Shown here in pieces: positions 35,907 to 46,294 of a stretch of DNA of 64,000 bases (position 1 is the stretch's first letter; each line of letters begins with the position of its first letter). The position numbers and the translations under genes were made by a program. Origin of the DNA: Hyparrhenia diplandra. Its lineage: Eukaryota > Streptophyta > Magnoliopsida > Poales > Poaceae. The DNA lies in NCBI GenBank assembly GCA_015847255.1, contig JADLZK010008785.1, positions 124,001-188,000 on the forward strand, given 5' to 3'. The notes under the pieces were generated by a model that made no database searches, was not told where the DNA came from, and was given only the letters and a program-made list of their open reading frames with translations.

Positions 35907-37400
35907 ATGGCGGCGGAGGCCAAACCAGCTGCGCCCAGCGGGGTTGCCGGCGAGATGGAGGTGGAAGCGTACCGCCGCCTATTCCCGGTGGCCTTCCTGG
36001 AGGGAGCGCCACCTCGGCGAGTCCGTCCGCATCGATGCCCGCCGTCTCACAGAAGCCCGTTCTGCTCTTGTCCGCCTTGGCGACACCGTAATACGCCCCA
36101 CTTTCTCCCCTTCTTTCTGTTTCCTGTCGTGCTTGCCTCGCGCTGTTCGACGAATTGTCTGTGCAGGCCATGCTTGCGTCGGGTGATGTCGCCCTCGGCT
36201 GAGCACCCAGACGAAGGATCCGTCGGTTCGTGTTCCTCCTTTTCCCTGCTGCTGCTTTCTAGTGCCTTTGGTTTTTATTCTTCTGTTGATGGACGTATTT
36301 GTGTTTTGCGTAGCTGTTGAGTTCCACATCTGCTCTCCGCTGGTTAGGCCAGGCCGATCCGCTGAGGTTGCACCAGTCATCTCCAAGGCCCTTGAAGACG
36401 TTTTGATGAGGTATTGGTTTTTCTACGTTAACTTGAATTGAATGATGAAAATAGATAAATGAAAGCAGAACCCAAAAATCCTGACTCTTCACTGTCACTA
36501 CGGACTAGACAACTAGTTATACCTAGTGTCGAGGTTGGAGAGGACAGAAACTAATTGTGTGCAAGGCAATGTAGTGATACACAGTGCAACATTACTACCT
36601 CAGATCTATTTTCCATGGATCACCAACAGCGCCTAAATGGTCTTGATTATTTGATTGCATGGTGGAAATACTGCAACGATTTTGTCTTCAACAACACTGC
36701 TCCATTTGGTGTTCGGCCATGGCTCGGGCCTCCAGAACCTCATATAGTTTCAGTTTTTATGGTTTAGTGGTCGCATGGTAGTCATGTTCTTTGTATTTTT
36801 TTGTGGTGTGTTATCTGTGGTGTTGTGTGGGTTTTACATATGGTACTTATTCTTAATGAAATGACACAGCTCCCTGTGTCGTTTGAGAATGTTTTTTTTT
36901 ACACCATGGAGGCATGGACCACTTTCTGTAAATCGAAATAACAGCAGGGTTCCTTGGAATTTTCCTCCTGTTTGCACTTAATTTTCTCTTTTTTGAGTAT
37001 AAAGTGATACATGCTCCACTTTTTGTACTAGTAGACATAAGTACAAAACTACAGCTGTAGAAAATAATAATCAAAGTTCAAGTGGAGGCTGAAGTTAGAA
37101 ATGTCTAGTGGAAAAGTGTAGAGGGCGTCGAAGGCACTGGTTTTTTTTTTTTTCAGGCGTGCATACAAATCATGTGCATTCTTTTTTGTAGGCTTTTTTG
37201 TCTGTTGGATTAGGTATTATCATTGCATGATTTTGCTGCTTTGGCCATTTTTTTTTTCTGTATCACTCTCACAACCTAATGAATGGTGGCACATAGTGAC
37301 ACTGAGGTAATTTTGTTCTGTTCCCTTATGCAGTTCTGGAATGCTAAATTTGAAGGACCTCTGTTTGATCACTGGGAAGGCTTCTTGGCTAGCATACCTG
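35907..37400 (+). pseudogene. RRP43: Truncated exosome subunit RRP43-like pseudogene
   Basis: RRP43 is a PH-domain ring subunit of the RNA exosome, which degrades and trims RNA. Recognisable exons: 35907-36087 (MEVEAYRRLFPVAFLE, then in a new frame RHLGESVRIDARRLTEAR and SALVRLGDT), 36167-36225 (AMLAS, VMSPSAEHPDEGSV), 36314-36410 (VEFHICSPLVRPGRSAEVAP, ISKALEDVLM) and 37334-37400 (SGMLNLKDLCLITGKASWLA). A 4-bp tandem duplication (GGAG at about 35999) shifts the frame. Short pieces expected between the blocks appear to be deleted, and no exons for the C-terminal half are found afterwards. Because introns are kept, this is a degenerate DNA-level duplicate rather than a processed copy. A LINE end lies in the third intron. 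Confidence 0.8.
36600..36900 (+). mobile_element. L1-type LINE 3' end
   Basis: The translation includes IAWWKYCNDFVFNN, matching the end of plant L1-type ORF2 (W..WKHRND.VFN). The 3' tail taatgaaatgacacagctcc, then ctgtgtcgtttgagaatg and a T/A-rich end, matches in sense the tails at 38.4 kb and 60.6 kb. It is heavily 5'-truncated. Confidence 0.65.
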
Positions 37401-38436
37401 GTAATATATCCTGGTTCATTCATTGATAGCTTCAGTGTGCGGAAAAAAGGAACAGTACCTTAGACAAGAAACCACTGTTAGTAACTACAAGGACTCCACT
37501 TTTTACTTCTTCTGACAAATAACATAAGCTGAATAAATATAAGGGAACCAAGTCTCCTAGCATCCAGGGGTTTTCATTGAGTCAAAACTAGTGTACCTTG
37601 AAAGATTAGGTGACTTGGAACAGCATGGTTTGTCGTTGAGAATGACACCCTTACGATCAGGCTAGAATATCTTTTCCGTATGCTTTTACACATCCTATAC
37701 TGTCAATGCTATGATTCTAATATGCCTTGTGATGTTTTGAAAATTTACGTAACATAGTGAAACTCATGCTTGTGACTTTCCTCAAGCCAAAATTATTTAG
37801 TTGGTTTAGTTGTGATCGATTTGTGATCATTTTCTTTATTGAGAAGTTAGCCCACCTTCATTTGATAAGTCTTTTGTTCCACTCTTAGTATTTCATGATT
37901 ATCTTCCTAAACCTTCTTTGCATTACCATCTTGTTATTTCTTTTGAACTTTTTTAGTCAAGTGCTGATGCTGTAATTTATGTATTATGACTAGCGCGCCC
38001 AAAATTTAAAATGATCCAAGCATTGGTTTTCAGAAACACATTTGAAACCTATGCTTCTTAAGCTGTACACTTTTATGCCTTAGGGATTGGACAAGAACTA
38101 AGACAAACTTTGTGTAACTTTTGATAACGAGGCAATTGTTTAGCCTGGAATCACTGAATAACCCCCAGCCCCACCAATATAAGTTGAGTTTAACAATTTC
38201 CTTAAGCCGTTGCTCTCTTTCTGTAGGTTCACATGATAGTACCAAATAGGATGTTTTCTCAGCACTACATATAAAGTTGCATTCGAATCATGCAAAGTTG
38301 AAGCTGTGATGCTTCAAAATTTTACCACCTGGAAAATACCATTCTGATAAGGAAAATAAGAGAAATGCCAATCGAAAGGAGGTTCTTTAGTCTACCACCC
38401 AGAAGTTTACAATTTGTTGCCATTTGTGCTTGTCCC

Positions 38437-38586
38437 TTCTTTATTTTTCTCAAACCATCAGGAGAGCTGCCCATCATTATATTAAGAAGGAATAAAGGAT
38501 AGGATAGGACCAAACCCCAAAAATAAAAAGGAGAAAAAGGGGAAAAGGAAGATAAATCCAACCAACATGGTCAAAAGAGAATATAG
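38437..38586 (-). mobile_element. 150-bp LINE 3' stub with target duplication
   Basis: It is flanked by the direct repeat tgtgcttgtccc (38425-38436 and 38587-38598). On the minus strand it is only the tail of an L1-type LINE, comparable to 60.60-60.69 kb (shared ctcraac, aggag, atattaag, aggaataaagg). The T-rich left end is the A-tail. Confidence 0.7.
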
Positions 38587-38598
38587 TGTGCTTGTCCC

Positions 38599-40044
38599 AA
38601 AACCCTGAACCCTAATACCTGCAACCGCAAAAGACCCAGATGTTAACAAAGAATGGCACCTAGGTGCTGCCAGCTTCAGTGAGGGGGAGCAAAGTCTCAG
38701 GTTTACTTAAAGCTTTGTGCCTTGCATTTCAAGAGGCCTTTCTGAAATTTGAGGAGGAAATCTGCAGCAGATCCCCGGACAACGCTGCCCAATCCGAATC
38801 CTGCCAGGTCTGCTCAGAGCCGTGTGTCAAATAGATCTAGCTTAAAAGGGAAGGCATTGATGAAAGGGCGTCTGATTCCGCACAAGGGGTTACCGTGGGA
38901 TCTCAGCGCAGCACCCATGGAGATTCTCTAGATAGGAAAAGAATTATTAAATTCAGTTGGACTGATTGAGCCATCTAGATGCGTGGCCACACGGCACATT
39001 CAGTTGCCACTTTCAGCAACAGACAAGTAAATTCTAGTGAACTGACGACATTCAGTGCTTGTTTAACTAAAAATCACTAGTTCTATGGTGTCCAGAAATA
39101 TTCAGTCAGCTATTTCTCTGAACAAGCGACCAATGCACAGGTTGGATATTCAGTAAGCAAAGCTGTACAGACGCGTCACTTATCCTATTCTCTGAACATT
39201 GGCCAATCCTATTGGCAGTTTCTCTGAACAAGCGGAACAAAACAAAATTTATGACTGCTATATCCAAAAAAATTCTACTCCGGTAAAACGAACAGGTTGA
39301 AACAAAACAAAAGCGAGAAAGAACAGAGATTTCTCCTTACTGCAATACTCGCACTTATGAATTAGACAGTAGATTAAAGAGTTTTTTGGAAATTACCATG
39401 CTGGATCCCAACTTGAATGATACCCAAATGGAGATGAAATTGGACTGATGGAGCCACATCTACCCTGTGAAGAGGCGATTGGGCCGAATCCTCCCATGGA
39501 GGAATCCATCGCCGCCGTGCTGTTGCTGAGACCGGCGCGGATGGGTGCTGGGGCAGAACCGCTTCCACGGAGAAATCTGCTCACCGCCGCCGTCTTCGGG
39601 GTGGGAGCGCTGGCCAACGGGCACCAGGAGGGCCTCTGTATAAATTTGCATGAGGGCGGTTTTATGCAAAACAACAAGGAGATGTGTAAGCCTAGGCGAC
39701 GTGTCCGCACGCGGATGAGCCACGGAGTCCCGAATTCTGTGGTGCGAGCGGAGGGGGGTGACTTTAAATAACTCTGATTTGTCAGATTGTGCTGTTGTGA
39801 CTTGGCTAGCTGTGGATGGTTATTGATCTAATGGAACCATCTGAATTCCAGCTTCCATTCATTAATGTTTTTGCATGTTGTTTTATTACTTGATCATTGT
39901 TGACTTGGAAAATGCTCCAAACAATCACCAGAGATGCCCTTTTAACTATTTTAATCTCCACCTGTTAGGAACAGACTGAAATTTGTTCATTTTGTTCTTA
40001 ATTGCCTTTCTGCCAATAATTTATGCAGATTGCAAGGTCTGAAA
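38599..40044. other. Upstream region of the ARM gene
   Basis: There is no clear gene. Around 38940-39300 there are repeated short words (attcagt; tctctgaacaagcg at about 39114 and 39221). A related pair (ttggactgat.gagcca) occurs at about 38957 and 39437. 39440-39760 has open frames on both strands without a recognised domain. The acceptor just before 40029 suggests an untranslated first exon somewhere here. Confidence 0.4.
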
Positions 40045-42147
40045 ATGTCTGAAAGGGCTTTGAAAGATCTCAATATTTCTCAATCAGCTGACCTGGAGAA
40101 AGGAAAAGACAATTCTGCAAAATCCTGCGTCACCAACACCAAGCCTGTGTTGAATGGCAACAAGTGTGCTAACAAGGAAGAAAAAAGCCCCGTCTGCTTG
40201 CCAAGACGCTGTAACTAATGGAAGTGAGGCTGTAATTGCTGATGTGGAGTACATTGATTCGAAAATCTAGTAGATCTCCCAGATGTCGATGGAGCTCTAA
40301 GTGTATGGAACATGTTTGCTTATTTATGATTTTTTATTTATTGGACAGATGTGTTTCTCTTTGTTGGTTGTAGTCAGAGCTGAGTTTTATTGTTTTAATT
40401 TTTTTTTCAACAGACCTTAGCTAAAAGGTTGGACTCAAAGGAGTGGGTCATGACATGTGAAGCTCTAAACAATGTTCGTCAGCTGGCAATGTATCACAAG
40501 GAACGATTGCAGGAGCTTCTGTAAGTTTTTCCCTAAAATATATGCAGAAAAAATGTGTCCCCGTTAGATAATCCTTCTGATATCTTCTGGAACCACTTAT
40601 GCATGCTAGTGGTACAGAATCGCATATCTGCTTTATTAATTGTTCAGTACAAACTGTTTGAATTGCAGGGAGCCTCTAGTTCCTCTTATCGTGAAATCTG
40701 TAAAGAATCCAAGAAGTGCTCTATGCAAAACAGCACTAATGACTTGTGCTGACGTCTTTAAGGCCTATGGTGACTTAATGGTTGACTCAATCGATCCACT
40801 GGTTAGTATTCCTATATATTTTAAATTTCTTCTATTAACTATAAGGTTTCTGAAAACATCATTCTTCTTTTTTTCTTTCAATACGTTCACAGCTATTACA
40901 ATTGTTCCTAAAGGCTTCACAAGATAAGCGATTTGTCTGTGAAGCTGCTGAGGCGGCTCTTATATCGATGACAAATTGGATCTCCCCTTTACTACTGTTG
41001 CCAAGAATGCAGCCTTACCTCAAGAACAGGAATCCACGGATTCGAGCAAAAGCATCAGTGTGTTTCAGCAAGAGTGTACCTCGCCTTGTAAGTGAAATTA
41101 CTTGCCTGAAATTTTTTTACAGTGTTTTTCAGCAAAAACATCAGTGTGTATCAGCAAAAGCTTCTCTAGTCCCAATTCTTACTATAAATAAAAGAAACAT
41201 AAAATAGTTTTTTGTTTAATTCAGATTATAGTTTCCTTATATGATGTTCCAGGCAATCAATCCAGTAGTTAACATTTTAGTTTCCTTGCATACTAGTCTT
41301 CTCCGTCCAATATATTCCAGATCTTTTTTTTATACTTGGTATAAACATTGAATCTCCTAAGGCTGCGTTCAGTTGTCCAGGATTTGCTCCAGGAACCATT
41401 CTTACTTACCAAAACTATACAATTTAGTGAAGCAATTCTATATGGAATAATTTCAGGGTCTCAATCCACGGCAAATCAACGAGGCCAAGTCATAAAGTGG
41501 AGCTGGGTGGTAGCCAAATAATTAGGTAGTTGACATGTTAGGGGTTTGATGGTTTAAAATATTGCGATGGCAGAGGCATAGTTAGCTGTAGGTTGTATGT
41601 CTTGATGCTTTAACTCATACTTTGCTGTCATCTTTATAGCACATCAGTGATTGGAGGTTGAATATATCGATTTTGTGTACTGAAGTTGTACATGCATTAG
41701 TCAATATTTTTGTCGTCCTCATGTCTTTAATTTGAGGTTGTATGTTACTCTTGTTGTTAACAACAACAATGTTTTTCTTTTGTGTCTAGGATGTGGCGGG
41801 AATCAAACAATATGGTATGGATAAGCTCATCCAGATTGCAGCAACTCAGCTTAGTGACCAGCTTCCGGAATCAAGGGAGGCTGCTCGCAATCTGGCACTG
41901 GAACTACAAGTATTCTATGAGAAATCTCAGGCCTCAGCTTCTGACAAAGATGAGGGCGAGCCTTCTACTTCACCAGATGCAGAATCATGGGAGGCTTTCT
42001 GCCAGTCCAAGCTCTCTGCATTGAACGCCCAAGCCAGCCATCCTTGGTGTGACCTCTGCTGCTACAAAAGGTGTCACCTCTGCTGCTCCAAAAGAGGGTG
42101 TCACCTCTGCCCCAAAAAGAAGGCCTGGCTGTGGGTTGCTAGCATAA
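40045..42147 (+). CDS. ARM/TOG-type repeat protein, small indels present
   Basis: This belongs to the plant ARM-repeat superfamily related to CLASP/TOG domains (Arabidopsis AT3G01450/AT5G14790 type); the function is poorly known, and microtubule association is inferred from the domain. Exons: 40045-40302, 40414-40520, 40669-40801, 40893-41087, 41790-42147. Motifs in order: MSERALKDLNISQSADLEKG; VEYIDS; LDSKEWVMTCEALNNVRQLA; VPLIVKSVKNPRSALCKTAL; LLQLFLKASQDKRFVCEAAE; NPRIRAKASVCFSKSVPRL; DQLPESREAARNLALELQ; SWEAFCQSKLSALNAQA. Exon 1 has a +1 in the A run at 40181-40186 and a -1 near 40262, which compensate. Exon 5 has a 4-bp duplication (agcc, about 42035). After it, the corrected frame gives three GVTSA-type repeats and ends GLLA at 42147. 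As written, the frame breaks. Splice sites are all GT-AG. Confidence 0.8.
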
Positions 42148-43040
42148 GCCACAAGAAGAGATTGCGATCTTTTATCACCCCGTTCACTTTCTTGCTGTAC
42201 ATGCTTTTGGTTGGTCCTTGGTTACATCCAGTCGTGAAAAAGATTAATTATCGGTTCAGGAATTCAGCTGTGACCACGGTGTTAATATTGGCGTGAGATG
42301 TATATATCCATTATAGTTGACTGTACAATCATTTCGTTCCACTACTTGGTATTCACTGGTCAAGTGATTTTTTTTGACCAAGCTTTTGATCCGTGGGCTG
42401 GACCGTTTTCCCGAAATGAATAGCTCTCGTAACAAACCAGGCTCGGAATAGCCCAAAGGCCCAAGGCCCAAGGCCCAACAACTACATCTCCATCTCCACC
42501 GTTGGATTGGTTAACCATTGAAACCCTAGACTAATCATCATTAGAAAGACCCCTCAACCCACAGGCACACGCGCAAGGTGCCGCCGCCGCTCAGCGCCGT
42601 CGCTCAGGCCGCCAGCGACGAGCCTCCGTGGAAGCCAGCGGCCCTCGCGTCGTGGCGGCGAGTTCAGTTCTTCTCCCTTCTCCACCGACGGGACAGCGCA
42701 GGCGACCTCTGGGCTCCGGAGCCTTCGGCGAGAGGTGACTGCTGATAGGTGGTCAGTTTATTTGTCTTCTGTCTCAGCCCTTGCTTAGTTTATTGGTTTA
42801 TTTGACTTCATTTCTTCCTATGAAAGTTGCTGTATTTTGAGTGCAGCGAGGTCGACGGTACTACAAAGCTGATGAGCAGCGAGAGCGCCACGTCGAGCCA
42901 ATTGCCACGCGAAGCGATTTGTGCCCTCTCTTTTGCAAAGCAACTTTAGCGACCACCTCCCCATTTCCTCCCCGCGAAAACCACCGCCGCCGCTTCTTCC
43001 AGTCCCGTCCAGCCCAGCCCAGGGGCAGTAAACCCTAGCC
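42148..43040. other. Spacer and FolD leader
   Basis: 42555-42760 is GC-rich and contains gccgccgccgctcagcgcc followed by gtcgctcag, also present at about 35772-35815 upstream of the RRP43-like fragment. An acceptor-like gtgcag at 42841-42846 suggests an intron in the 5' leader of the FolD gene. Confidence 0.4.
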
Positions 43041-45800
43041 ATGGCGTCCTCCATACTCTCCGACTGCTCCTCGGCCCGCCTCCTTCCTCTCCGCCGCGCG
43101 CTTCTCCCGCCACGCCTCCGGCCCTGCCCCGCTCTAGCTCACCCCAGGCGCCTCCTCGCCGCCGCCCGGCCCCAGCTTCTCCCGCGCCCGCGACGCATGG
43201 ACTCGGCACCCGCCGCCACCGCCGACTCAGGTGCGCTTGCTTGGCTCGCTCATGGGCGGGCGCTTCAGCTCAAGCTCAGCTCAGATGACGTTTTAACATG
43301 CTAGTGTGTACTACTACTGTCTTCTGTCGAATTTGGCCGTCGTAAAATAGGTGAAACCTTTTGGATAGACGGTGATAAAGTCTTTTCTTGTATTGAAGCA
43401 AGTTTAGGTTAAGGTGATGATGTTGAAAATGGAACAGAGAATGAATGGATATTTATCAGTTTCAAGTGTACCGGCAAATGAAACTTATGTCACTCTGACT
43501 CTGCAACCTTTTCATTCGTCTTCACATGTAGCGACTGTCTCAGTCGATGCACCTGCCAAAGTGATCGACGGGAAGCTTGTGGCGAAGCAAGTGAGGGAAG
43601 AAATAGCCGTTCAAGTCACCAGGATGAAGGATGCGATCGGCATAGTGCCTGGGCTCGCGGTCATCCTTGTTGGGTCGAGGAAGGATTCTCAGACTTACGT
43701 GCGGAACAAGAAGAAGGCGTGCGAAGCGGTCGGTATAAAGTCGTACGAGGTCAACTTGCCCGAGGACAGCTCTGAGGAGGAGGTTATCAAGCATATAGCG
43801 AGCTTCAACAGTGACCCGTCCGTGCATGGCATCTTGGTTCAGTTGCCCTTACCTCGTGTGAGTGTCCGATTGCCATGACTCTATTGGTTAGTACTAGTAT
43901 ATTTAACCCACAGAATAGGAATCTAGAGATGCAATTCTGCTCATAGTAACCACCAACTAGAATATTAAAGTTTTACTACTTTATTTTGCCTCTTAATGAT
44001 TATTATCTATCTAGAAAGTATATCGCATATATGCTGCATAATATGCTTGAATTTTGCTATGGTGCATAATATGCTTACTTATCTTGTCTTACTGAATAAC
44101 ACTTTTTTATGTCCTGAAATTGTTTAATGTAGCCCTCTGGTTATGGTACACTGTATATTGTCATGGATTACGTGGTTTAGTAAGTTGGTTGCCACCATTT
44201 ATTCTTATAGCAATCGCGATGCTTTATGATGATGCTTGAACTTCGTTCCATGCATATGTGCTATTGATGCTAGATAGTAAGTTGCAACTTGCGAATGCTG
44301 ATAAAACATTGAATGCTGTTAGTATAAAGTAATGAATGGTTTCCGTCCACTAAACAATGACACATCTGCCGCGGAAATCATTTCCAGCATATGAACGATG
44401 AGAACATTTTGAATGCTGTCAGTATTGAAAAGGATGTTGATGGCTTTCATCCACTGAACATTGGACGGCTTGCAATGCAAGGCCGAGATCCGTTCTTTGT
44501 ACCTTGCACCCCAAAAGGATGCATGGAGTTGCTACACCGGTATGGAGTCGAAATTAAAGGGAAGAGAGCTGTTGTAATTGGAAGAAGCAATATTGTTGGA
44601 ATGCCTGCTGCATTGTTGTTGCAAGTATGAACTGGATCTTCTTTATTTCAAATAGCTTACAGTTTTATTATAGTGTCTGATTAATCTTTTTTTATACGAT
44701 TATATCAGAAAGAAAATGCAACTGTCAGCATTGTACATTCACAAACTAAGAACCCTGAGGAAATAACAAGACAGGCAGATATAGTCATCGCAGCTGTTGG
44801 AGTTGCCAACTTGGTCAGAGGGAATTGGATAAAACCTGGAGCAGCTATTATTGATGTTGGCATCAATCCAGTTGATGTAAGACCCATTTTTTCTTATTCT
44901 CGACATCCTTTTAATTAATCACTACTCTGTAGTACTATATTGCTATTTTTATGTTATTTCTATCCTTTTTTTGTGTGTGGCTCGTTTTGGGTTTCTTCTG
45001 TGGCCTAACCCTACTTCCTTCAGATCGAAATGCCTACTTGTTCTTACCACCTTTTTTTTCATTCATGTTCATTTAATGCTAAAGAGGTGTTTTTAACTGG
45101 ATGTGTGTTTGTACATGGAAAAATTTCATGAACCACCTTCAAATGCAAACTCTCAATGCTAGATGGCCCCTTTGAATTTCAGTATGTCAGCGTGACCTAC
45201 AGGACTACTGGTGTTCCTGCAGTTTTCTTTAAAATTATTAGGAAGTTATTTTTTTCGCACCTGGCACCATAGTTTTTGTTACTTTGTTTGGTCCAGGACT
45301 TAAATCCACCAGGACCTACATACCCTTATGGTCCCCACAATGAGAATCCATTTATTAATACTGAAATTGGCTTCTTAAATTTATGAGCCCCATGTTAGAG
45401 TGTTCCAGGTGACATTTCTTCACTTTTTATTATATGCTTGCGCAGCATGTGATGATCAATCAATTAATATTCTTAAATATCGATTTGTCCTATCCATGAG
45501 CCTGGTTCTGTATGTTGTGGTATCCAAACTGTGTTCTGCATATTAGAGTGGCACTCTCTTTTCCTAGCCCTTTGTGGCTTTGTGCAACTTTCTTGGTGAT
45601 TTGCTTACTAGTGATTTTGAATGCTGCAGGACTCAGAAAGCCCACGGGGTTATAGGCTCGTTGGAGATGTTTGTTATGAGGAAGCCTCCAAGGTTGCCGG
45701 AGCAATCACACCAGTTCCAGGAGGTGTTGGGCCGATGACAATTGCAATGCTTTTGTCAAACACACTTGAGTCGGCTAAAAGAATCCACAACTTCAAATAA
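43041..45800 (+). CDS. FOLD: Bifunctional methylene-THF dehydrogenase/cyclohydrolase (FolD), plastid type
   Basis: FolD interconverts 5,10-methylene-, methenyl- and 10-formyl-tetrahydrofolate in one-carbon metabolism, using NADP. Exons 43041-43230, 43532-43857, 44388-44624, 44709-44876 and 45630-45800 join in frame to 363 aa, all with GT-AG junctions. Residues 1-62 are rich in Ser, Arg and Ala (MASSILSDCSSARLLPLRRA), as in a plastid transit peptide. The catalytic core begins AKVIDGKLVAKQVREEI. Signature 1 is DSQTYVRNKKKACEAVGI, with the active-site Tyr-x3-Lys. HGILVQLPLPR is the substrate loop. DVDGFHP, then IGRSNIVGMPAALLL, mark the NADP-binding fold. The end is TPVPGGVGPMTIAMLLSNTL (signature 2). 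No frame lesion is seen. The ATG at 43041 precedes the transit peptide; a second ATG, MDSAPAATADS, at 43197 could give a form without it. Confidence 0.95.
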
Positions 45801-46294
45801 CTGCACAATCTAACAGAAATAAGGTGGAGGTTGCGTGCCTAACCTTTTGATGTAGACTACAAGCAAAGTCTTTGCTCAACTGTTTTCTGTGCCTTGCCTT
45901 CTGTTGGAGCAGAAAAGTGCAGGAGTCCTAAAGAAATAAATAATTTTGACACAGATGAGATGGGAATCCCGGCTTGATAGGGTTATTGTATTTGATAATA
46001 TGACATGGAAGTTGGTCCATCTTATTTGGCACGAGATGAATTCAGGTGAATATGAGTTGTCAGTAAGTTGATGTGTCAGTAATCTGGGTTGAATTTTGCT
46101 GCATGCATCTGACCGAATCGGCAAAATTTGTTTCCATGTCTTGATTGGGGTACCTGTGACTGTGACTGGTGGGTGCCATTGTCGATGTGGGATAATGTGG
46201 ACAAGCGCTCCAATCTAATGTGTCCAGTTGGATCCTGGATTTTATTAGCTGTCTACCCCAATTTTTTTATAACACAGCTTCACCAATGATGAGT

